From Coriobacteriia bacterium (lineage in GTDB: Bacteria; Actinomycetota; Coriobacteriia; WRKU01; WQUG01), in contig WREJ01000047.1 of assembly GCA_009779395.1 (NCBI GenBank), positions 1-7,906 of the forward strand: a stretch of 7,906 bases of DNA. The letters are read 5' to 3'. The position numbers and the translations under genes were made by a program. The notes under the pieces are model-generated. The model did no database searches and had not been told where the DNA came from. It saw only the letters and a program-made list of their open reading frames with translations. This document shows positions 1 through 5,558 of this stretch, one piece after another (within the stretch, counting starts at the first letter, position 1; each line of letters begins with the position of its first letter).

Positions 1-1
1 T

Positions 2-118
2 GATATTGGTAAGTTTGGACTAGCACTGTTACTTGCAGCTATTGCAGCACTGATTGTGATAGTCACTACCACCAGGCGTAGTAAACGCGAGATGGAGTTG
101 CAGGTGCTGACGCACTAA
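2..118 (+). CDS. C-terminal end of a membrane-anchored protein (5' truncated by window edge)
   Basis: An open frame runs from the window edge to a TAA at 116-118 and encodes 38 residues. It holds a hydrophobic helix rich in Leu, Ala, Ile and Val (about residues 5-22), then TTTRRSKRE and a short polar tail. A hydrophobic helix followed at once by basic residues is the usual end of a single-pass or multi-pass membrane protein whose last residues lie in the cytoplasm. Nothing of the catalytic or extracytoplasmic part is visible, so the family cannot be named. The last four codons (Leu-Thr-His-stop) lie inside the first copy of a 70-bp direct repeat, and a terminator follows 136 bp after the stop. 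I am fairly sure it is coding because codon use is sensible and the TM-plus-basic-tail pattern is specific, but it is short. Confidence 0.6.
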   Translation, partial: DIGKFGLALLLAAIAALIVIVTTTRRSKREMELQVLTH

Positions 119-176
119 CATACACCCCGTGCAGAGACCCCAGATCGAGTCTGGGGTGACGGGGTGGAAGTTTTGA
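107..176. repeat. 70-bp direct repeat, copy A, with nested hairpin
   Basis: This is the first of two copies spaced 74 bp apart. They differ at only three positions that I can see (113, 117 and 118 against 187, 191 and 192). Inside is a two-level inverted repeat. The outer arms are CACCCCGT (123-130) and ACGGGGTG (159-166). The inner arms are ACCCCAGA (137-144) and TCTGGGGT (150-157) around the loop TCGAG. The unit begins within the last codons of the upstream gene and supplies its stop codon. The short GC-rich palindrome resembles REP-like intergenic elements found in many bacteria; I cannot assign it to a named family. Confidence 0.85.
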
Positions 177-180
177 GTTA

Positions 181-250
181 CTGACGTACTGCCATACACC
201 CCGTGCAGAGACCCCAGATCGAGTCTGGGGTGACGGGGTGGAAGTTTTGA
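181..250. repeat. 70-bp direct repeat, copy B, with nested hairpin
   Basis: This is the second copy of the unit at 107-176, separated from it by GTTA. The hairpin arms are identical to copy A: outer 197-204 with 233-240, inner 211-218 with 224-231. The triplet matching the TAA stop of copy A reads TGC here, so the copies have drifted at their left ends but kept the palindrome intact. The bases just after it (TTGACGCACA, 247-256) again resemble the left end of the unit, which may be the trace of a third partial copy. Confidence 0.85.
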
Positions 251-253
251 CGC

Positions 254-300
254 ACAAGAGGGGGCGCGCTACTGATAAACAGGAGCGCGCCCCTCTTTGT
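254..300 (+). terminator. Strong hairpin, likely rho-independent terminator
   Basis: The left arm (256-270) is GC-rich and ends GGGGCGCGCT. The right arm (284-297) begins AGCGCGCCCC. Ten consecutive pairs form around a 13-nt loop, and the stem continues with A-T and G-C pairs after one bulged G. The sequence CTCTTTGT follows, giving a short T run. It would end transcription of the upstream membrane-protein gene and insulate the rhuM relic. The T run is modest, so efficiency is uncertain. Confidence 0.7.
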
Positions 301-376
301 GCCTTGTTAGGCGCCAACGCATTTGTCCTATAGGGCACGTTGCGATTTCCAAATCAATTTTTCACAATCTGTTCGC

Positions 377-405
377 TAGTTTTACTGTGCGTAATTTGCT
401 AGAAT
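377..405 (+). promoter_or_regulatory. Candidate extended -10 promoter for the rhuM-type gene
   Basis: TGC followed by TAGAAT (397-405) matches an extended -10 element. No convincing -35 hexamer lies 16-18 nt upstream (TAGTTT at 377-382 is a poor match), which extended -10 promoters tolerate. Transcription would start near 412, leaving a leader of about 39 nt that contains the GAGGAAG ribosome-binding site at 434-440. Confidence 0.45.
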
Positions 406-450
406 ACGAACAGTTGTTTCTGATTCAGTTGGCGAGGAAGTAGGGTTTTA

Positions 451-1088
451 ATGAGCAAGAAAACTAGGCAGAAAAAAGGCCATTCGCTGCTTCGTTCGTC
501 AGCTGCCGAATACTTGACCTTTGTGGCGGCAAGTGGCAAGGGTGGTGTTGAGGCAGTATATGCCGACGAGAATGTGTGGCTTACGCAAAAAATGATGGCT
601 GCTTTGTATGATGTTGATGTACGAACCATCAATTATCACCTAAAAAAGATATTTTCTGACAACGAACTGCAGGAGGATTCAGTTATCCGAAATTTTCGGA
701 TAACTGCTGCTGATGCTAAGACCTATGACACAAAGCACTACAATCTAAAGGCAATTATTGCTGTCGGCTACAAGGTGAACTCCGAGCAGGCTGTGCAATT
801 TCGCAAGTGGGCAACTGACATTATCGAAAGCTTTACGATAAAGGCATTTGTCATGGATGACGAGCGACTGAAAAACGACTGAACCGCTTTGTTGATGCAG
901 CCGACAGAAAGGTCTTGCGGGACGCAGGTCAGGTGTCAGCTGAAATCGCCAGAGCTCATGCTGAAAGCGAATTTGAAAAATACCGTATTGTACAAGACCG
1001 ATTATTCGAAAGTGCTTTCGACCGATTTGTTCAGGTTGAGATAGCAGCTATTGCCATAGAACAAAAAGGAAATCTGCAAGAACAGTAA
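451..1088 (+). pseudogene. rhuM: RhuM-family protein, internally deleted and frameshifted
   Basis: The open N-terminal part (451-882, 143 residues) has the features of the RhuM family (virulence protein RhuM, Pfam Virulence_RhuM). Residues about 18-38 are SAAEYLTFVAASGKGGVEAVY. A winged-helix-like segment WLTQKMMAALYDVDVRTINY lies at 43-62, and the signature TKHYNLKAIIAVGYKVNSEQ at 94-113 is followed by VQFRKWAT. It stops at TGA 880-882. In the next frame (882-1088) the sequence continues with NRFVDAADRKVLRDAGQVSA and then ESEFEKYRIVQDR, which I recognise as the usual C-terminal end of the same family. Full-length RhuM proteins are about 310-345 residues from memory. Only about 143 + 67 remain, so a middle segment of roughly 100 or more residues is missing. 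CGACTGAA occurs at 865-872 and again at 876-883, at the junction. Start chosen at ATG 451 with GAGGAAG upstream. Base use is more AT-rich than the neighbours, which suggests transfer. The biochemical role of RhuM is poorly defined. The 143-residue fragment might still be made. Confidence 0.8.
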
Positions 1089-1130
1089 GCAGCAAGCTAG
1101 GTGGCAAATACCGCAAGCCATCTGCTGATT

Positions 1131-1163
1131 TTGGCACCCCAGAACTCTTGCTTATGCGATAAT
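1131..1163 (+). promoter_or_regulatory. Candidate extended -10 promoter giving a leaderless mRNA
   Basis: TGC followed by GATAAT (1155-1163) is an extended -10 match. Its expected start point, about 7 nt downstream, falls on the A of the ATG at 1170. TTGGCA at 1131-1136 resembles a -35 hexamer but lies 21 nt away, too far for a standard pair. No purine-rich ribosome-binding site precedes the ATG (the last bases are ATCCCC), which fits leaderless initiation. Confidence 0.45.
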
Positions 1164-1169
1164 ATCCCC

Positions 1170-1961
1170 ATGAAGAAAAACGCTTCGACAACAATCGGTC
1201 GGCGTTACCTCAAAGCTTCTACGCCTGGTCAGCGGCGTGCTGCTTTTATTGCGGCATTGCTGGGCATTCTCCTCTTACTTGCTGCCATTGGCGTGCTTTT
1301 TGTCGAGAGAAGTCAGGTCTTTCGTCCTGCTCCGACAACGGCGGCACAGCAGCAGTATCTACGGGGGCGCGAGTCAGAGCGTCAGGCCATTGCGGCAGCA
1401 GAGGCTGCTGGGCACAACACTGATACTTTTCCGGCTGTGGTCACCGCACGTCTTAACATTGCCCGTGCTTTGTTGGCGATGGGGCGTGTTTCGGCAGCGG
1501 CAGATTTGGTTGACGGCGTTGCGGCGGCTAACCCGACCAACGCCCGCGCCTTTATTGTGCAGGGTAATGTGCACGAGTTTGCAGCAGACTACGAGAGAGC
1601 GATTGCTGCCTATTGGCGCGCGCTTGACCTAGTCCAAAATAACGAACCAGAACTGCAGCGCGAAGCTCTGCGTGGTCTGGGCAACAGTTTTATTGCTTCG
1701 GGGGATCGCGCCCAAGGATTGGACATGTTTGTCCGCGGAGCAAGAATCAAACCAGAATCGATATGTCTGCACCTAGCTGCGGCAGAAGTCGCGCTTGACT
1801 TGCAGCGCTGGCAGGACGGCGCGCATCACTACTACGCGGTTCTGTTTTTTGATCCCGACAACGAAACAGCATTAGAGCAACTGCGGATGCTCGAGCGCGA
1901 CCACAGCGCGGCAGCGCAAGCTGCAATGGATGCTTTGATAAGGCGCATGAGTGATGACTGA
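1170..1961 (+). CDS. Membrane-anchored TPR-repeat protein
   Basis: A protein of 263 residues. A short basic N-terminus (residues 1-23, with RR pairs) precedes one transmembrane helix at about 24-45, so the body should face outward. Residues 55-85 are an Ala/Gln/Glu-rich helical linker. From about 90 to 231 there are four TPR-like helical hairpins: VVTARLNIARALLAMGRVSA, then ARAFIVQGNVHEFAADYERA, then EALRGLGNSFIASGDRAQGL, then LHLAAAEVALDLQRWQDGAH. Most are followed by a Pro near the repeat end (NPTN, KPES, DPDN). TPR domains bind partner proteins. No catalytic motif is visible, so a scaffold role is inferred. The frame could open earlier at GTG 1101, but that start lies just past the rhuM relic with no ribosome-binding site; ATG 1170 fits the promoter and the basic-then-hydrophobic N-terminus. 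The 3' end overlaps the next gene by 8 bases, so the two are co-transcribed and probably translationally coupled. Confidence 0.85.
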   Translation: MKKNASTTIGRRYLKASTPGQRRAAFIAALLGILLLLAAIGVLFVERSQVFRPAPTTAAQQQYLRGRESERQAIAAAEAAGHNTDTFPAVVTARLNIARALLAMGRVSAAADLVDGVAAANPTNARAFIVQGNVHEFAADYERAIAAYWRALDLVQNNEPELQREALRGLGNSFIASGDRAQGLDMFVRGARIKPESICLHLAAAEVALDLQRWQDGAHHYYAVLFFDPDNETALEQLRMLERDHSAAAQAAMDALIRRMSDD

Positions 1962-3693
1962 AACTGACAGCAAACAGACACTGACCCTAAAAAAGCGTGA
2001 TCGCAGCGCAGACGAAGAAAACCCCTTCAATCTGCCAGGCGACATTCGTCGTAAACGCATCTTTTGGCTACTCAGCGTGGTCTTTGCAGCGATGCTGGTG
2101 CTGGGCATACTCCTCCTGATTTTGCTTCTGGGCATTGTGCGCCCGCCCGGATTTGTCGGCGGTACTTTTTCGCCGGTTGCTAACTTTAGAAGCTCGATTT
2201 ACGGTCCGGCAGATGCTTTGCTTGACCGTCCCAGCGGCATTGCCATCTCACCTGCCGGTGAAATCTATGCCTCTGACACGGGCAACGCTCGCGTGGTGGT
2301 CTTTGACCAGGACGGCCTGTACCTGCGCAGCATCACCACTCTGCTGTCTGCGGCAGAACAAGACGCTACAAACCTGGACCAGGCGGAGGAGTCCGACCAT
2401 GCCTCGTATGTGACGCCGCTTCCCTACACGCCGCAGGCTTTTGTGGCACCGACCTCACTTGATTTTGCTGCTGACGGTCGCTGGTTTGCTGTTGACCAGG
2501 CACTGCACATGCTGTTGCTGTTTGACCAGCACGACCAGCTGCTGCGGGCAGTCACCTTTGAAGAAGAGGCACCCATTGGTGTCAACGTAAACTTTGTCAG
2601 CAACGTCGAGCAGCTGTTTGTGACGACCAGATCGGGCATTGTTGCCGGTGATTTGGATGGTAACTTTAACCTGACCTATCTAAACTGGGGCATTTTGGGT
2701 GGTCAGATGGACAATCCCACGGCTGTTGTGGTCTTTGACCCTGCCCGCATGGACTCAGAGGCGTCCATCTCGGCGACTGATACCACGCAGCTGACTATTG
2801 TGGCTGACGCGCTGAACAACCGCGTCAAGGCTTTCAAAAACTTCCAGACTTCACCAGAGTTGGTCTGGGTATACGGCAAGCCGCTAACCGGCATCGAGGC
2901 TGCGGCGGTCGACCTTGACCTGCAGATTGAAAACCAGATAATCGGCCGCGTTAGTCTGCCGGTAGACTTGGCACTGTCACCTTTGGGCAGACTATTTGTT
3001 CTGGACGGGCTCAGCTCGGAAGTCATTGTTTTAAACGCCCAAAGCGGAGAAGCCCTCTACACCATTTCTGATGTGGGTACGCGCGACGGGCTGCTGTATT
3101 ATCCGGCAGGGATCTGCTTTTATCGCGGCAGCGTATTTATTGCTGATCGCTTTAACGACCGGCTGTCGATTTTCGAAGATGCGCCGCCGGCACCTGTTGT
3201 CCCCGAAGAAGTTCCCGTCGAGCCCTTTAATCGTTGGTTGCTACTGATACTGCCGCTGACGGTACTGCTAGCAACGCTGCTGCGGCTGCTGTCTTTGCGG
3301 ATGCCGCGCTATGTGGTGGATCTGCGCTTCCTCGAGAATTTGGCAGATGACCCCGATCTGCTACAGTTTGTCGACAACCACTTCACAAAGTTGACACTTG
3401 TTGCGGGGACAGAATCTGCTGCAGAAGACATGCTGCCTGGTTTTAACTGGCGAACACAGACCGCATCAGAGAAAAAGCGTGACGCTTTAGTGGCAGAAAA
3501 CGCCGGTTTAAGCGAGCTCGAGGCAGACGCTGTGCTTATTGCCAGCAGAAGAAAACACAGCGGCTATTTGCTGACAGCATCACGTCTGGTCGAAAAACTC
3601 GCCGAGGGTCGCGGAATAAAGGTTGTGCGTTTTGCGGAATTTCGCACAATTGCTCAAGCAATTATCGAGGAAGAACGTGCAATACAAGAATAA
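1954..3693 (+). CDS. NHL-type beta-propeller protein with two membrane helices and a cytoplasmic PIN-like domain
   Basis: A protein of 579 residues counted from ATG 1954; an adjacent GTG at 1951 would add one residue. A charged cytoplasmic N-terminus ending RRKR (32-35) leads into a transmembrane helix at about 36-62. The segment from 70 to 410 carries repeats of NHL type: DRPSGIAISPAGEIYASDTG with NARVVVFDQDGLYLRS (91-126), APTSLDFAADGRWFAVDQA (165-183), NPTAVVV with IVADALNNRVKAF (254-294), LPVDLALSPLGRLFVLDG (335-352) and YPAGICFYRGSVFIADRFND (383-402). This fits a roughly six-bladed propeller on the outer face. A Pro-rich hinge (410-424) precedes a second helix at 427-447. The last ~130 residues should be cytoplasmic. 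Their pattern, YVVDLRFLENLADD at 453-466, then GLSELEADAVLIA at 518-530 and GYLLTASRLVEKLAEGRGIK at 537-556, resembles a compact PIN-like fold, though one usual acidic residue appears absent. The gene overlaps the TPR gene, so both products are probably made together and may interact. Confidence 0.82.
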   Translation: MTETDSKQTLTLKKRDRSADEENPFNLPGDIRRKRIFWLLSVVFAAMLVLGILLLILLLGIVRPPGFVGGTFSPVANFRSSIYGPADALLDRPSGIAISPAGEIYASDTGNARVVVFDQDGLYLRSITTLLSAAEQDATNLDQAEESDHASYVTPLPYTPQAFVAPTSLDFAADGRWFAVDQALHMLLLFDQHDQLLRAVTFEEEAPIGVNVNFVSNVEQLFVTTRSGIVAGDLDGNFNLTYLNWGILGGQMDNPTAVVVFDPARMDSEASISATDTTQLTIVADALNNRVKAFKNFQTSPELVWVYGKPLTGIEAAAVDLDLQIENQIIGRVSLPVDLALSPLGRLFVLDGLSSEVIVLNAQSGEALYTISDVGTRDGLLYYPAGICFYRGSVFIADRFNDRLSIFEDAPPAPVVPEEVPVEPFNRWLLLILPLTVLLATLLRLLSLRMPRYVVDLRFLENLADDPDLLQFVDNHFTKLTLVAGTESAAEDMLPGFNWRTQTASEKKRDALVAENAGLSELEADAVLIASRRKHSGYLLTASRLVEKLAEGRGIKVVRFAEFRTIAQAIIEEERAIQE

Positions 3694-3722
3694 AAACTGT
3701 ATCATGGTAACAGTGGGATTAC

Positions 3723-3792
3723 AGCAGTACTAGTAGGAGTACTGCTAGGATTACGTGGCTTTGTGCAAAGCCATTGAACGGATAAAGTTCGA
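3723..3792 (+). promoter_or_regulatory. Structured leader of three successive hairpins upstream of the cytochrome gene
   Basis: Three inverted repeats follow each other. AGCAGTACT (3723-3731) pairs with AGTACTGCT (3738-3746), 9 of 9. TGGCTTT (3756-3762) pairs with AAAGCCA (3767-3773), 7 of 7 around GTGC. TTGAAC (3774-3779) pairs with GTTCGA (3787-3792), with one G-T wobble, around GGATAAA. None is followed by a T run, so they are not classical terminators. They could stabilise or process the mRNA between the propeller and cytochrome genes, or control cytochrome translation, since the last hairpin ends 14 nt before the ATG. The function is unknown; I do not recognise a known riboswitch. Confidence 0.5.
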
Positions 3793-3806
3793 AGAGCAGG
3801 CAAAAG

Positions 3807-5444
3807 ATGAAGAAACATCAAATAATTAGGCGAATTGCAACGGTAGTAAGCATTGCTTTTTGTGCAACGCTCTTTGTTGCGGTACCAGCATTTGCTGCAA
3901 ATGTTACTCAGGTATCACTGACGGGTCTCAGCGACAGTGGCGGAGGCGTCTACAAGGGTGCTTTTGGTGAAACACGCTTTGCAGAACCCGTATTTTTTGG
4001 CGGAGACACCGTCTTTCCTAGTTGGGGCAATCAGTACCTGTGGGGCGGCGAGGAGCAGCTACCAGGCTTTCAGCTGCGGGGACGTGGTCCTCATGGTGGT
4101 TATACAACAACGTCGGCAAAGTGTAGCGTCTGCCATTCGGCTCACAGCGCACCAGTAACGCAGGCATCAACCAGTCTCTCCTCTGCTACCTCGTGGACAA
4201 ATCGGTCGCTGACGCGCCTGGGCGACACAGGCTGCGAGTACTGTCACCTGACGGGTTCTCCCGTGGGTTGGGCAGGCATGAGTTCAAACATTGTGTATCA
4301 CGGCGGTACGGGTGTTAGTCAAATTGAAGATGTGGAGTCTGGCCATTCTCTGGGACTGGCACGAACGATTCCTGCTTCGACGACCAATCCCGACCTAGCG
4401 ACAGCACCAGAAAGAACCATTGACCTGACTTGTACTACTTGTCATGCGGTTCACGGAAGTTTTGGTGCCTGGATGACCTCTGATTTCTGGCGCGGAGACG
4501 TCACTGACCCTGTTACCAGCACTCTGTTCGAGGCAGCTGGTCAGTTCTCAAACGACGAGACCGTTGCAGACATGGGCTACAAGATGCTGCGCTCGAACCC
4601 CTTTGGCGCAGAAAGTGTCATGGCAGAGGCTCCGGGTGATGACCCCATTGTCTATGCTCATGACATCGATCAGGTAAACCAGTACACCCTCAGTATTTGG
4701 TGTGCCAACTGTCACAATCTGACCCTGCGCGAACAACCAGAGTCGCGAACCACGATGATTGATGGTTTTGCTTCGCTGGTAACAACCTTTACCGTTCAAA
4801 GCACGGCAAACGTTCACAGCGGTGGATTTGCTACGGCAGAGGGTGCTGACGACCCACTAGAAGAAGCACATGCGACCATTTTGTACGGCGTGTATTCCGG
4901 TCCTGGTCAGTGTTACACCTGCCACCGCGGAGACCTCGGTGGGCCTCGCACAGCAACGTGGGATCCGCCTCATGGTGTTGTGCCCATCTCTCCCGAGGAC
5001 AACCCGCCCGTACAAGATTTGACAGACCCTCTGAACCTAGCACGCTTCCGTGCTTTGGGTTACTTTGGACTTGATTCAAACAGTACTTTGACCTCGCAGA
5101 CAGCGCAGCAGGCGCGCAACCTTGCTTGTTCAGCCTGTCACTTTGGTACGGCTGACTTTGCGCGCTGGATACCACGCAGTGACTGGCCACATCGCTCTGC
5201 TGACAACGACATTGCTCTTTTGGGTCTCGAACTAGCAGAAGATGACCCCCAACCCGAGCGAAAAGACTTGGTGAATCTGGTCTGCGCACGCTGTCACGTC
5301 AGCATTAATGATACGCTGCCCAACGGCTTTTTGATTTCGCAGCACTTTATTTCGCACAGCCAAATTGACAACAGTCAGGGAATTTCGAGTGGCCTGGATG
5401 GCTTGCTCAGCCCTGGTGCCAGCACCAACGGCAGTGGTCCTTAA
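3807..5444 (+). CDS. Secreted heptahaem c-type cytochrome
   Basis: A protein of 545 residues that starts MKKHQIIRRI, followed by a hydrophobic stretch and AFA-A (28-31): a Sec signal peptide with probable cleavage after residue 30. Seven CXXCH haem-attachment motifs follow: CSVCH 106-110, CEYCH 143-147, CTTCH 209-213, CANCH 299-303, CYTCH 369-373, CSACH 441-445 and CARCH 493-497. Candidate sixth ligands are His96, 113, 165, 180, 216, 285, 337, 355, 389, 462, 513 and 517, enough for bis-His ligation of every haem. Haems would be attached outside the membrane by the cell's cytochrome c maturation machinery, which is not in this window. The gaps between motifs (about 32-86 residues) are wide for the length, unlike the compact NrfA or tetrahaem c3 types, and no catalytic CXXCK is present, so electron transfer is more likely than nitrite reduction. 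There is no C-terminal helix, LPXTG motif or lipobox: the mature protein is soluble or held by partners. A modest ribosome-binding site (GCAGG, 3796-3800) precedes the ATG. Confidence 0.92.
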   Translation: MKKHQIIRRIATVVSIAFCATLFVAVPAFAANVTQVSLTGLSDSGGGVYKGAFGETRFAEPVFFGGDTVFPSWGNQYLWGGEEQLPGFQLRGRGPHGGYTTTSAKCSVCHSAHSAPVTQASTSLSSATSWTNRSLTRLGDTGCEYCHLTGSPVGWAGMSSNIVYHGGTGVSQIEDVESGHSLGLARTIPASTTNPDLATAPERTIDLTCTTCHAVHGSFGAWMTSDFWRGDVTDPVTSTLFEAAGQFSNDETVADMGYKMLRSNPFGAESVMAEAPGDDPIVYAHDIDQVNQYTLSIWCANCHNLTLREQPESRTTMIDGFASLVTTFTVQSTANVHSGGFATAEGADDPLEEAHATILYGVYSGPGQCYTCHRGDLGGPRTATWDPPHGVVPISPEDNPPVQDLTDPLNLARFRALGYFGLDSNSTLTSQTAQQARNLACSACHFGTADFARWIPRSDWPHRSADNDIALLGLELAEDDPQPERKDLVNLVCARCHVSINDTLPNGFLISQHFISHSQIDNSQGISSGLDGLLSPGASTNGSGP

Positions 5445-5483
5445 CTAAGCGTACCGCCCCGCTGTGGTACTACACATAAACGC

Positions 5484-5512
5484 AAAAGAGCGGGAACTGC
5501 TCCCGCTTTTTT
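5484..5512 (+). terminator. Rho-independent terminator after the cytochrome gene
   Basis: AGCGGGA (5489-5495) pairs perfectly with TCCCGCT (5501-5507) around the loop ACTGC. Six T residues follow (5507-5512) and a run of four A residues precedes, so the stem can extend by A-T pairs. It is a textbook intrinsic terminator, 40 bp after the cytochrome stop, and it separates this block from the serine-pathway genes. A smaller inverted repeat, GTACC (5451-5455) with GGTAC (5466-5470), lies just upstream. Confidence 0.93.
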
Positions 5513-5558
5513 CGTTCAACTGTTGACTTAAGTGACAAAAGGAAGGGAAGCAACAACC

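Noticed and set aside
66..338. Minus-strand reading frame across the direct repeats
   Set aside because: Its residues are dictated by the repeated palindromes and the terminator stem; no domain or ribosome-binding site supports it.
1089..1127. Terminator between the rhuM relic and the TPR gene
   Set aside because: GGTGGC and GCCATC can pair with a wobble, but the stem is weak and followed by TGCTGATTTT only at a distance, so it is not convincing.
1101..1169. GTG start giving the TPR protein 23 extra residues
   Set aside because: There is no ribosome-binding site, the extension is not like a leader or domain, and the -10 element and basic-hydrophobic N-terminus fit ATG 1170.
3694..3806. Cyclic di-GMP (GEMM) riboswitch before the cytochrome gene
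   Set aside because: GCAAAGCCA at 3765-3773 recalls part of the GEMM consensus, but the second conserved half, its helix and the tetraloop-receptor pair are not found.
4831..5289. Long minus-strand frame inside the cytochrome gene
   Set aside because: The CXXCH-rich plus strand is clearly the coding one; the antisense translation has no recognisable domain.
5532..5558. GTG start giving the aminotransferase 9 extra residues
   Set aside because: The purine-rich ribosome-binding site lies inside that extension, and relatives begin close to the TPGPTPVP motif.
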